Shown: one piece after another, positions 38,316-46,392 of the stretch
Position numbering within the stretch: the first letter of the stretch is position 1
Layout: each line of letters opens with the position of its first letter
Assembly: GCA_035528715.1 (NCBI GenBank)
Contig: DATKYB010000130.1
Location: forward strand, 1 to 52,048
Source: Nitrospinota bacterium
GTDB lineage: Bacteria > JADFOP01 > DATKYB01
Reading direction: 5' to 3'
DNA: 52,048 nt
Notes under the pieces: generated by a model
Seen by the model: only the letters and a program-made list of their open reading frames with translations
Databases searched by the model: none
What the model was told of the DNA's origin: nothing
Made by a program: the position numbers and the translations under genes

Positions 38316-38840
38316 ATGAATATAGCCGAGAATTTAAGAGAAAAGATAAGGGATATCCCTGATTTTCCAAAAAAGGGTATTATATTTAAGGATATTACAA
38401 CCCTCTTAAATGACCCAGTTGCCTTTAGTAAAGCCATTGATCTTTTGGGAGATAGATATACAGAGAAAAAAATAGATGTCGTTGTTGGGATAGAGGCTAG
38501 AGGGTTTATTATTGGTTCTGCTTTGGCATATAAGTTAGGTGCTGGTTTTATACCTATTAGAAAACCGGGAAAACTTCCCTATAAGACACACAGCATAACA
38601 TATGAATTAGAATACGGTACAGACCAATTAGAGATTCATCAGGATGCGATTAAGCCTGGGCAAAGGGTCTTGATTGCAGATGACCTTCTTGCAACTGGAG
38701 GAACCATAAAAGCTGCTGCTGACCTTGTCGCAAAATTAAACGCAGAGATCTTAGAAATCGCATTCCTCATAGAGTTGACTTTTTTAAGGGGAAGGGATAA
38801 ACTCAATAAATATAATATTTATTCCTTAATCCAATTTTAG
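38316..38840 (+). CDS. apt: Adenine phosphoribosyltransferase
   Basis: It converts adenine and PRPP to AMP. The 174-residue protein has normal length. [18 protein letters not shown] at the N-terminus, [24 protein letters not shown], and the PRPP motif [13 protein letters not shown] near residue 126 are typical. AAAGGAGAT precedes the ATG. It follows the nlpD-like gene by 15 bases and would recycle adenine released by MtnP. tRNA-Arg follows after ten bases. Confidence 0.96.
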   Translation: MNIAENLREKIRDIPDFPKKGIIFKDITTLLNDPVAFSKAIDLLGDRYTEKKIDVVVGIEARGFIIGSALAYKLGAGFIPIRKPGKLPYKTHSITYELEYGTDQLEIHQDAIKPGQRVLIADDLLATGGTIKAAADLVAKLNAEILEIAFLIELTFLRGRDKLNKYNIYSLIQF

Positions 38841-38850
38841 AATTAAATGT

Positions 38851-38927
38851 GCCCCCGTAGCTCAGTAGGATAGAGCAAGGGATTCCTAATCCCTGTGCCG
38901 GAGGTTCGATTCCTCTCGGGGGTACCA
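38851..38927 (+). tRNA. tRNA-Arg (anticodon CCT)
   Basis: A 77-base tRNA with encoded CCA. Anticodon stem AGGGA/TCCCT, loop TTCCTAA, anticodon CCT (codon AGG). Acceptor stem GCCCCCG/CGGGGGT with G1-U72. It begins ten bases after the apt stop, so it is probably cut from that transcript. Confidence 0.95.
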
Positions 38928-39002
38928 AAAAAATTCCCGTCGCTAGTCTTTTTTATCTTTAAAAAGAAAGTAAACGAATATTTTTAAACTTGGAGATGAG
39001 AA

Positions 39003-39686
39003 ATGGTTAGAAGAAGAATATTGAAGAAATCTAAAGATACAATTATACCTTTAACCAGTACAGAAAAGATTATTTCATTTATAAACGAAAATTTTAAACT
39101 ACTCCTATCAACTCTGATCATAATCCTTATATGTATTATAGCTTTTTCTGGTTTTATTCTCTATAAATATAAACTTAATAATAATTCTTATATAATTGAA
39201 TATAAAGCATTGAAATTATATAGGAATTTAGATATTAAAAAGAATAGAACAGACATTGAAAAAGTTTATTTAGATATTATAAAGAAATATAAAGGAACCA
39301 AGGGATCAAAGTTTGCACAGCTTTATTTAGGGAATATCTACTTTAAAATGGAAAAATATAATAAGGCTATAGATCAATATAAAGAACTTTTAAAAGAGGT
39401 CAAAAAGAACACAAATCTTTATGATTTAGCCATAATGGGACTGGGTTATTCCTATGAAGCCTTAGGAGATTACAAAAAGTCTATTGCTTTCTTTAAAAAA
39501 ATCACAGAGGATGAAAATAATCCAAATAAAGTTCATGCATATATGGCAATAGGTAGGTGCTATGAAGGTTTAAAGGATTATAAAGAAGCTATAAAAAGTT
39601 ACATTTCAATAAATAAAGAATTTCCAACAAATACATGGAAATCTGAATTGATAAATAAGATTGAAGATTTAAAGGCTAAGATATAA
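39003..39686 (+). CDS. Membrane-anchored TPR protein
   Basis: A 227-residue protein. It has a basic N-terminus, one membrane segment at about residues 33-54, then four to five TPR-like helix pairs (AQLYLGNIYFKMEKYNKAIDQY, IMGLGYSYEALGDYKKSIAFF and a third YKEAIKSY unit). The layout of one N-terminal membrane anchor and TPRs resembles YfgM-type chaperone/scaffold proteins, but orthology cannot be shown by eye. GGAG lies shortly before the ATG. It is very Lys- and Ile-rich, in keeping with the AT-rich DNA. Confidence 0.72.
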   Translation: MVRRRILKKSKDTIIPLTSTEKIISFINENFKLLLSTLIIILICIIAFSGFILYKYKLNNNSYIIEYKALKLYRNLDIKKNRTDIEKVYLDIIKKYKGTKGSKFAQLYLGNIYFKMEKYNKAIDQYKELLKEVKKNTNLYDLAIMGLGYSYEALGDYKKSIAFFKKITEDENNPNKVHAYMAIGRCYEGLKDYKEAIKSYISINKEFPTNTWKSELINKIEDLKAKI

Positions 39687-39724
39687 GTCTCTGAAATATA
39701 AGTACTTTTAAAAAGATAAGAATA

Positions 39725-39968
39725 GGGTAGGGTAGTTAATATTATTCAAACTACTCGCTTTTTAATCTTAGGATTTCTATTCCAAGAGTGTTATCTATAA
39801 GCTTTATTTCTCCTGTTTCATCTAATTCAAGTTTTATGTCTTTCCCTTCTTCTATAAATCTTTTTAATTCATCAAATAATCTACCACGTAAAGTATATGT
39901 ATATTTATCATTTTCCATTTTTAACCTCCTAAAAGTTAGAATTTATATATGTTATATGGGGTAGGGTA
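39725..39968. repeat. GGGTAGGGTA copies after two tiny ORFs
   Basis: The 10-mer GGGTAGGGTA occurs at 39725-39734 and 39959-39968. On the minus strand each copy (TACCCTACCC) stands just beyond the stop of one of the two 55-residue ORFs, by about 17 and 11 bases. The shared placement is more striking than the length. Confidence 0.5.
39751..39918 (-). CDS. Small hypothetical protein, 55 residues (second of a pair)
   Basis: A short ORF reading MENDKYTYTLRGRLFDELKR at its start, then an acidic IEEGKDIKLELDETGEI segment and a LGIEILRLKSE end. AGGAGG lies seven bases before the ATG. I do not recognise the family. The alternating charged/hydrophobic pattern suggests one helix followed by beta strands. 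It is 60 bases downstream of another 55-residue ORF with an equally strong ribosome site. Confidence 0.65.
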   Translation of the reverse strand: MENDKYTYTLRGRLFDELKRFIEEGKDIKLELDETGEIKLIDNTLGIEILRLKSE

Positions 39969-39978
39969 AAGCCGGTTA

Positions 39979-40146
39979 TTATGTAGAACGTTTAAAATCC
40001 TCGGAGAAATTTCCTTTTTCAACAGTAATTGTATCTATCTCTTTTTCAGCGATTTCCCTTAATGTCTTAACTGTTTCAGAGCTCTCAATATCTGTTCCTC
40101 TTACTGCTTCTATAATCAAAAAAATTTCATCTTTTTTTAACGCCAT
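39979..40146 (-). CDS. Small hypothetical protein, 55 residues (first of a pair)
   Basis: A short ORF beginning MALKKDEIFLIIEAVRGTD and ending KGNFSEDFKRST, largely helical and acidic. The ribosome site AAGGAGGTG lies five bases before the ATG at 40146, which decides this start over the longer frame to 40188. No known family is recognised. It precedes the other 55-residue ORF on the same strand. The 144-base gap to hinT upstream allows a separate promoter, but none is clear. Confidence 0.65.
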   Translation of the reverse strand: MALKKDEIFLIIEAVRGTDIESSETVKTLREIAEKEIDTITVEKGNFSEDFKRST

Positions 40147-40290
40147 AAAATTCACCTCCTTAGGGAAATAAATCAATCCTAGAGGCAAATAGAGAATCTT
40201 TGTTTAGATATTATTTGACTGCCTTCTAATTTTTGAATTATTATCTGATATTACTTCTGATAAGATATATTATGTAAACTAACAAATATT

Positions 40291-40638
40291 TTAACCTGGA
40301 GGCCAGCCCATTTCTCTTCCGCCAAGAAGATGAAAATGTATATGCAATACAGATTGCCCTGCTCCTCGATTACAATTTGTAACTACCCTGAACCCATCTT
40401 TATCAATACCATTTTCTTTTGCCATACTATTTGCAACCATAAATACCGAACCAATAAGATCTTTTTCTACCTCTTTGACCTCTAGTATTGTTGATATATG
40501 CTTCTTGGGGATGATTAATAAATGAACAGGTGATTGGGGGTTTATATCCTTGATAACAAAAAGGTCATCATCTTCATATACCTTATCAACAGGTATTTCT
40601 CCAGATTCTATTTTGCAAAAAAGACAATCTTTTTCCAA
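40291..40638 (-). CDS. hinT: HIT-family hydrolase, HinT type
   Basis: A 115-residue histidine-triad protein that hydrolyses adenosine phosphoramidates. CLFCKIESGEIP with the CxxC zinc pair at the N-terminus, and the HIHFHLLGGREMGWPPG histidine triad at the C-terminus, are diagnostic. The start codon is TTG; AAGGGGA before it lies in the end of the preceding gene. It follows the 91-residue unknown gene by two bases and belongs to the same transcript as the diguanylate cyclase gene. Confidence 0.93.
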   Translation of the reverse strand: MEKDCLFCKIESGEIPVDKVYEDDDLFVIKDINPQSPVHLLIIPKKHISTILEVKEVEKDLIGSVFMVANSMAKENGIDKDGFRVVTNCNRGAGQSVLHIHFHLLGGREMGWPPG

Positions 40639-40640
40639 CT

Positions 40641-40916
40641 TTAGTCCCCTTCTCCTTTGTAATTATTGATTAATTCTCTTATTTTAGGAGGTATATAGAT
40701 ATGATCTAAATCAAACTTTGTAAGCTCATTAAGTATGATATCAATCTTATCCTTTAGTCTTAATGACTTATCAACAAATATTACCATATTATTTCTAACC
40801 CTACAAAGGCTGCTTTTTATCTTATAGTCATCTTTTTTGAATTCGTCGTACTGAATCTTTACATTTAAAGAATCAGCTATTTTTTCTAAATTTTGGAGAA
40901 TATATTCATTATTCAT
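40641..40916 (-). CDS. Hypothetical protein, 91 residues
   Basis: I do not recognise the family. The protein is helical at the N-terminus (EYILQNLEKIADSLNVKIQY), then has a basic, beta-containing middle (SLCRVRNNMVIFVDKSLRLKDKIDIIL) and a DHIYIPPKIRELI end. The ATG at 40916 shares one base with the stop of the diguanylate cyclase gene, so translation is coupled. The frame also allows TTG at 40919. Its place between a signalling gene and hinT does not suggest a function by itself. Confidence 0.75.
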   Translation of the reverse strand: MNNEYILQNLEKIADSLNVKIQYDEFKKDDYKIKSSLCRVRNNMVIFVDKSLRLKDKIDIILNELTKFDLDHIYIPPKIRELINNYKGEGD

Positions 40917-41815
40917 CAACTCTCCACATTGAGAACGGCTTTATCCCTTCCCTTTCTTTTTGCTGAATATAAAGCATTATCAGCTAATTGTATAAGGTCA
41001 GAATAGCTTTTAACTTTACTTTGTGGGAAACTAGAAACACCAATGCTTATTGTGATCTTTATTATTTTATTATGATTTACTTCAAATTCATTAGACTTAA
41101 TAACTCTTCTTAGTCTTTCGCTAAATTTATATGCTGATTCAGAATCTGTCTGAGGTAAAATGATTATAAACTCCTCACCTCCATACCTTCCTACAATATC
41201 TATATTTCTTGAATTGATTTTGAGAATATCACTAAGCTGCAAGAGGACTTCATCTCCTCTTTGATGTCCATAATTATCATTTACATTTTTGAAGTGATCA
41301 ATATCTATCATGACACATGAAAGATTATTTTTATAACGAACTGCCTTTTCGAATTCTTCTTCAAAGCGTGATAGAAAATAATTCCGATTATAAAGTTTAG
41401 TAAGACTATCAGTAGTAGCCAATCCTAAAAGTTCTTTTTCCAATTTCCTCTTTTCCAGGCCTCGTTTAATAGTCAATTTAAGATCATTGTCTTGACAGGG
41501 TTTTATTAAATAATCATATGCACCACCTCTTAGCGCATAAACGGCTGAATCGAGTGATTCATACCCTGTTATAACAATGACCGGTGTATCTGGCGATATT
41601 TTCTTTACCTCTTCCAATATATCTAATCCGTTAATACCCTCCATCTTAAGATCGGTGAGAACAATATCAAAACTTTGTTGACTAATTAAGTCTAGTGCTT
41701 TTTGGCCGTTATTAACAGGATAAATTTTATATCCATCTTGTTTTAGAATTGTTTCAAAACCTCTAAGTACCAAAGGATCATCTTCTACTATTAATATGTT
41801 TGTAGTTTGTTTCAT
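40916..41815 (-). CDS. Response regulator with GGDEF diguanylate cyclase domain
   Basis: A 299-residue c-di-GMP synthase. The receiver domain at 1-120 has acidic E11-D12-D13, the phosphate acceptor Asp55 (LTDLK), and Lys104 region KPC. The GGDEF domain starts near residue 135 with the active-site signature GGEEF at 212-216. An inhibitory I-site RxxD (R203-N-I-D206) stands five residues upstream, so product feedback is expected. No partner kinase is adjacent. The stop overlaps the start of the 91-residue gene by one base. A PilZ receptor gene lies elsewhere in the window. Confidence 0.95.
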   Translation of the reverse strand: MKQTTNILIVEDDPLVLRGFETILKQDGYKIYPVNNGQKALDLISQQSFDIVLTDLKMEGINGLDILEEVKKISPDTPVIVITGYESLDSAVYALRGGAYDYLIKPCQDNDLKLTIKRGLEKRKLEKELLGLATTDSLTKLYNRNYFLSRFEEEFEKAVRYKNNLSCVMIDIDHFKNVNDNYGHQRGDEVLLQLSDILKINSRNIDIVGRYGGEEFIIILPQTDSESAYKFSERLRRVIKSNEFEVNHNKIIKITISIGVSSFPQSKVKSYSDLIQLADNALYSAKRKGRDKAVLNVES

Positions 41816-41947
41816 TTTTTAATTTTTTATTAAATAAATATTCTTTGAATATAGAATGTCAGCATTATTTATAGTTTTATCGTCTCTTTTTTACTCTTAG
41901 TTTAGGTCTAAATGAAATATATTTTTAATTTTTTTCTCTTTATTTAT

Positions 41948-41974
41948 TAAAGTATTTATAGAATATCCCGATAT
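41948..41974 (+). promoter_or_regulatory. Sigma-28 (FliA) type promoter for flgM
   Basis: TAAAGTAT (41948-41955), 11 bases, and CCCGATAT (41967-41974) match TAAAGTTT-N11-GCCGATAA at 13 of 16 positions with exact spacing, 56 bases before the flgM ATG. Confidence 0.65.
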
Positions 41975-42030
41975 GTGAATAGATAAATTTATTTATTATT
42001 ATTAAAATTTCCATCTAAAGGTAATAGAGG

Positions 42031-42327
42031 ATGAAGATAGATTCTTTTGGAACCAATAAAATTAATAATATTCCCTTACCCCTTGATAATATTAAGAAGA
42101 AGACTTGTATACCTATAAACAATAAAGTTTCAAACGATAAAATAAATATTTCCAAAAAAGGAAAAGAGATAGTAAAGACTTTTCAAATAATCAAATCACT
42201 CCCTGAAACCAGGGAAAACAAGATAGATTCCTTAAAAACAGAAATAAAAAATAATAATTATATTATTGATGCTCAGAAGATTGCTGATAAAATGATTAAG
42301 AACAGTCTTGATGAATCGATTATATAA
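42031..42327 (+). CDS. flgM: Anti-sigma-28 factor FlgM
   Basis: A 98-residue protein. The N-terminal half is polar and likely unfolded, and the C-terminal half has the FlgM pattern: ISKKGKEIVKTFQIIKSLPETRENKIDSLK, then NNNYIIDAQKIADKMIKNSL. FlgM holds FliA inactive until the hook is complete and FlgM is exported. A sigma-28-like promoter stands upstream, as for late flgM transcripts elsewhere. No other flagellar gene is in the window, so it is an isolated locus. GGTAATAGAGG before the ATG gives a ribosome site. Confidence 0.88.
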   Translation: MKIDSFGTNKINNIPLPLDNIKKKTCIPINNKVSNDKINISKKGKEIVKTFQIIKSLPETRENKIDSLKTEIKNNNYIIDAQKIADKMIKNSLDESII

Positions 42328-42364
42328 TTTTAAAAAACTTTACTAAATCTTTTGTTGTTTTATC

Positions 42365-44470
42365 TTAATTCTTCTTACTATCAGATATCTTCTTTTCACC
42401 CAAGGCCTCTTTGCGGCTTAATCTAATTCTTCCCTGTTTGTCTATATCAAGGACTTTTACCAATATTTCTTCACCTTCACGAAGTTCATCTGATACATTT
42501 TTAACATGATGGTCTGATATTTGTGAAATATGAACGAGCCCATCCGATCCAGGAAAAATTTCAACGATGGCTCCAAAATCCATTATTTTTTTAACTGTTC
42601 CTAGATATATCTTTCCAATCTCAGCCTCCCGGGTAATCTCTTCTATCATCTTAATTGCTTTTTCCATGGATTCCTTATCTGATGAAATGATTGATATTTC
42701 TCCACTATCATCTACTTCAAGATTTGCTCCTGTTTTGTCAATAATGTTTCTAATAGTTTTTCCTCCAGGACCTATGAGTAAGCCGATCTTTTCACTATTA
42801 ATTTTAATATTCATAATTTTTGGCGCATAACTAGAAATCTGAGATCTTGGGCTTGAGATTACTTCTTTCATCTTTTCTAAGATATTGAGCCTCCCTTCCC
42901 TTGCCTGCTCCAGTGCCAGTTTCATAATTTCTTTATCGACACCCTTTATCTTTATGTCCATTTGAATAGCAGTAACTCCTTTTTCAGTTCCTGCAACTTT
43001 AAAATCCATATCTCCAACATGATCCTCAATTCCTAATATATCAGAAAGGATAACCGTCTCCTCATCATTTTTTATTAACCCCATTGCTATTCCACCCACA
43101 GCCGAAGAGATTGGAGCGCCTGCGTCCATAAGAGCAAGACTCCCTCCACAGACTGTTGCCATGGAAGAAGAACCATTAGATTCGAGTATATCAGATACCA
43201 ACCTTATGGTATAAGGAAAGGCCTCATTCTTTGGCAATACTGCTGATAGGGCTCTTTCGGCTAAGGCTCCATGTCCAATTTCTCTCCGTCCCGGGCCACT
43301 AAGAAACCTGGTTTCACCGACACTAAAAGGGGGAAAATTATAATGGAGCATAAAAGCTTTAGAAGATTTTCCTTCGAAATCGTCTAGCCTTTGTTCATCC
43401 ATTGATGTTCCAAGGGTAGCACTAACCAGTGCTTGGGTTTCTCCCCTCGTGAACAAAGCAGAGCCATGGGTCCTTGGCAGAATTCCAATTTTAGCTGATA
43501 CAGGACGAATATCTTTAGTTTTCCTTCCATCCGGTCTAATTTTTTTACTAATAATTAGATTTCTTATCTCCCTTTTTTCTAATTCTTCAAAAATATTTTT
43601 GATATCTCTTTCTTTCTCTTCATCATCATCTCCAAAAGAGTCCATAAGATGATTTAACATCTCTTCCCTCTTTTTATTTCTTGCCATTTTAGATGTTTGG
43701 ATCAATGATTCTCTCAATTTATCTATGATATTTTCTTCAATCTTCTTACTTAATTCTAAATCTATTTGAGGTTCTTCTATCTTCATCTTTTCGACACCAA
43801 CTTTTTCTACCATTTCAATCTGAAGCTCAACGATATCTTTAATGACGTCATGTCCAAAAAATATTGCGTCTAAAAAAACATTTTCTGAAATTTGTTTTCC
43901 TCCTCCTTCTACCATTAAAATACCTTCCTTAGCTCCAGCCACAACGAGATTTATATCGCTTCTGTCTAATTCTTTATAAGTTGGATTGATAATAAAATTA
44001 TTATCTATTAATCCAATTCTTACTGCTCCAATAGGTCCTTGAAATGGTATTTTTGACATTGATAAAGAGGCTGATGCCCCAATAATTGACAATATATCAG
44101 GATCATTTTCTTGATCGACTGATAGAACTATGCCGATTATTTGTATCTCATTATTAAAATATTTTGGGAAAAGGGGTCTTAAGGGCCTATCCATGAGCCT
44201 AGAGGTCAAAATCTCTTTTTCACCCGGTCTCCCTTCTCTTTTGAAAAAACCACCTGGAAATTTACCGGCTGCGTAAGCCTTTTGTCTATAATCAACAGTT
44301 AATGGTAGAAAATCATATTCATTCTTAACTTCCTTTGATACAACTGCCGTCACTAATACCACTGTATCTCCGTAGGTTACTAACACCGAACCGTCGGCCT
44401 GTTTAGCTAGTTCCCCTGTCTCAATCGATAGAGCCTTTCCTCTAATATCTTTTTTTACTTTGTATGCCAT
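42365..44470 (-). CDS. pnp: Polyribonucleotide nucleotidyltransferase
   Basis: A phosphorolytic 3'-5' exoribonuclease. The 701-residue protein has two RNase PH domains (the second with FSVGETRFLSGPGRREIGHG and the metal-site DILGIEDHVGDMDFKVAGT), a KH domain near 555-615 (IGLLIGPGGKTIRNI), and an S1 domain from about 620 (GAIVEIFPGSDGLVHISQI). It is the last gene of the nusA-infB type operon, 29 bases after rpsO, and is convergent with flgM. Confidence 0.98.
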   Translation of the reverse strand: MAYKVKKDIRGKALSIETGELAKQADGSVLVTYGDTVVLVTAVVSKEVKNEYDFLPLTVDYRQKAYAAGKFPGGFFKREGRPGEKEILTSRLMDRPLRPLFPKYFNNEIQIIGIVLSVDQENDPDILSIIGASASLSMSKIPFQGPIGAVRIGLIDNNFIINPTYKELDRSDINLVVAGAKEGILMVEGGGKQISENVFLDAIFFGHDVIKDIVELQIEMVEKVGVEKMKIEEPQIDLELSKKIEENIIDKLRESLIQTSKMARNKKREEMLNHLMDSFGDDDEEKERDIKNIFEELEKREIRNLIISKKIRPDGRKTKDIRPVSAKIGILPRTHGSALFTRGETQALVSATLGTSMDEQRLDDFEGKSSKAFMLHYNFPPFSVGETRFLSGPGRREIGHGALAERALSAVLPKNEAFPYTIRLVSDILESNGSSSMATVCGGSLALMDAGAPISSAVGGIAMGLIKNDEETVILSDILGIEDHVGDMDFKVAGTEKGVTAIQMDIKIKGVDKEIMKLALEQAREGRLNILEKMKEVISSPRSQISSYAPKIMNIKINSEKIGLLIGPGGKTIRNIIDKTGANLEVDDSGEISIISSDKESMEKAIKMIEEITREAEIGKIYLGTVKKIMDFGAIVEIFPGSDGLVHISQISDHHVKNVSDELREGEEILVKVLDIDKQGRIRLSRKEALGEKKISDSKKN

Positions 44471-44499
44471 CTTATTTACCTCTCCGATTTATAAAACAA

Positions 44500-44769
44500 T
44501 TATCTTCTAATACCTAGACGCTTTATTACGTCATGATATCTTTTCATATCTTTTTCTTTAAGGTAGTTTAATAATTTTCTTCTTTTATTAACAAGTTTCA
44601 ATAATCCTCTTCTTGAGTGGTGATCCTTTTTGTGATGCTTAAAATGCTCTGTAAGATAACTTATTCTTTTGCTGAGTATTGCTATTTGAACCTCTGCAGA
44701 ACCTGTATCTTTTTCATGAAAGTGAAACTCATTAATAATGGACTCTTTATCACTCTTTGTTAAAACCAT
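44500..44769 (-). CDS. rpsO: Ribosomal protein S15
   Basis: An 89-residue 30S protein with the usual length. [22 protein letters not shown] and [22 protein letters not shown] are the 16S rRNA-binding signature. It sits between truB and pnp in the classical order. The short 28-base gap to truB leaves no room for a large regulatory leader. Confidence 0.98.
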   Translation of the reverse strand: MVLTKSDKESIINEFHFHEKDTGSAEVQIAILSKRISYLTEHFKHHKKDHHSRRGLLKLVNKRRKLLNYLKEKDMKRYHDVIKRLGIRR

Positions 44770-44797
44770 ATATTCTTCCTCCTCTTTTCTATATTAT

Positions 44798-45727
44798 CTA
44801 TATTAAGATCTTTTTTGGTCTCAATACTACGTCTTCATCATCTAATCCTAATAAATCTTTTCTGGCAATAAGAGTTTTACCTAAAGCTAACAATTTACCT
44901 TTAAAGTTTTTTATAAGCACATTATCATCGGATAAAAAATCCTTTGATATATCATTAATGCTCTTTTTCCAGAGAGGCATTCCATTCAATAATGTTTTTT
45001 CCTCTCCTTCTTTAATAAATATAGTCGGCATAAAATTCAATACATCATCAATAGGAATGACCACGTCTTTTAGTTTATTACATTCTTTTAATTCATGCAA
45101 TCTTGAAATAGTTATTGCGTTGGAAATGTCAAAAATTCCTACACTTGTTCTTTGAAGTTCTACCATATGAGCTCCGCAGCCTAAACTCTCTCCAATATCA
45201 TTAAAGAGAGTTCTGATATATGTCCCTTTAGAACATCTTATTTTTAATGTAACTAATTCATTTTTTTTATCTATTAAATTCAAAGCATAGATTTTGACTT
45301 TTTTTGGATTAACCTGAACGTTTAGACCTTTTCTTGCTAATTGGTAAAGCCTTTTTCCTTTATATTTAGCAGCAGAGTACATGGGAGGAGTCTGATAAAT
45401 TTCACCTTTGAATTTTTTTAATACACTCATTAACTTCTCTTTTGAGACTTTAGTATCGGGGCTTTCTGATAATATCTTTCCCGAGGCATCTTGAGTATCA
45501 GTCTTAGTTCCTAATTTCATAACTCCAATATAAATTTTTTCAAAATCAGAAATTAACTCAACTATCTTAGTAGCCTTACCAATACATATGGGCAATAAAC
45601 CACTTGCCTCAGGATCAAGGGTTCCTATATGTCCTATTTTTTTAACATTTAATATACGTCCAATATGACTAACGATACTATAAGAAGTTGGCCCCTTTGG
45701 TTTATTAAAATTAATAATTCCGTTCAT
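44798..45727 (-). CDS. truB: tRNA pseudouridine-55 synthase
   Basis: It makes pseudouridine 55 in the T loop of tRNAs. The 309-residue protein opens GIINFNKPKGPTSYSIV, has the catalytic Asp in GHIGTLDPEASGLL near residue 39, and shows the RCSKGTYIRTLFNDIG motif. A C-terminal PUA-like part follows. The start overlaps the rbfA stop by four bases (ATGA), so the two are translationally coupled. Confidence 0.97.
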   Translation of the reverse strand: MNGIINFNKPKGPTSYSIVSHIGRILNVKKIGHIGTLDPEASGLLPICIGKATKIVELISDFEKIYIGVMKLGTKTDTQDASGKILSESPDTKVSKEKLMSVLKKFKGEIYQTPPMYSAAKYKGKRLYQLARKGLNVQVNPKKVKIYALNLIDKKNELVTLKIRCSKGTYIRTLFNDIGESLGCGAHMVELQRTSVGIFDISNAITISRLHELKECNKLKDVVIPIDDVLNFMPTIFIKEGEEKTLLNGMPLWKKSINDISKDFLSDDNVLIKNFKGKLLALGKTLIARKDLLGLDDEDVVLRPKKILI

Positions 45728-46077
45728 TTATCTTTACTTTTTATCTCTTCCAATTTCTTAGATATATTCGCTGCATGTTCAATTGAGTCATCTATTTTAA
45801 ATATCAATTCAGGGATATGTTTTAACCTTAATCTTCTACCTAGCTCTCCACGAATGAATCCAGAAGCACTTACAAGTCCCCGTAAAGTTTGAATTTTATC
45901 AGTTTCTCTCCCTAGGATACTTACAAAAACCTTTGCATAACGAAGATCCTTAGTAACCTCTATTTTTGTTAGTGTTGAAAATCCTATTCTAGGGTCTTTA
46001 ATATCTCTCAGTAACAACTGAGAAATTTCTTTCAGGAGTAATCCGCTCACTCTCTCTGTTCTTTTTGAATAGGGCAT
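45724..46077 (-). CDS. rbfA: Ribosome-binding factor A
   Basis: A 117-residue KH-like protein for 30S maturation. I chose the ATG at 46077 because it gives the family start MPYSKRTERVSGLLLKEIS and avoids overlap with ylxP; the frame opens at TTG 46119. DPRIGFSTLTKIEVTKDLRYAKVFVS is the core KH-type signature, and the RLRLKHIPELIFKIDDSIE end is typical. No ribosome site is apparent before the ATG. Confidence 0.94.
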   Translation of the reverse strand: MPYSKRTERVSGLLLKEISQLLLRDIKDPRIGFSTLTKIEVTKDLRYAKVFVSILGRETDKIQTLRGLVSASGFIRGELGRRLRLKHIPELIFKIDDSIEHAANISKKLEEIKSKDK

Positions 46078-46093
46078 ATTTATTATAAGATAA

Positions 46094-46375
46094 TTATAAG
46101 ATTTGGATTTCGTAATCAATCAGTTCTGCAAGACAGAGGTTTTCTATAAAGCTGACTATGTTGACTAATATGCTGTCTGCATGTTTTTTATCATTGCTAA
46201 TCGTAGCAATACCGATATTTATTTTCTGCCATTTGTCATGATCTTCGATTTCTGCGATAGAAACATTAAATTTATTTTTCACTCTTGCAACAATACTTTT
46301 AACTACCTTCCGTTTTCCCTTTAAAGAAGAGTTTTCAGGTAAGTGCAAAACTAGTCTACAGACACCAATAAACAT
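46094..46375 (-). CDS. ylxP: YlxP-like DUF503 protein
   Basis: A 93-residue DUF503 protein beginning MFIGVCRLVLHLPENSSLKG, followed by KRKVVKSIVARVKNKFNVSIAEI, the family pattern. YlxP proteins stand between infB and rbfA in many bacteria and have been linked to ribosome maturation, but the molecular role is not settled. The gaps to infB and rbfA are both 16-17 bases. Confidence 0.9.
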   Translation of the reverse strand: MFIGVCRLVLHLPENSSLKGKRKVVKSIVARVKNKFNVSIAEIEDHDKWQKINIGIATISNDKKHADSILVNIVSFIENLCLAELIDYEIQIL

Positions 46376-46392
46376 TTTTTTAACAAAAAAAC

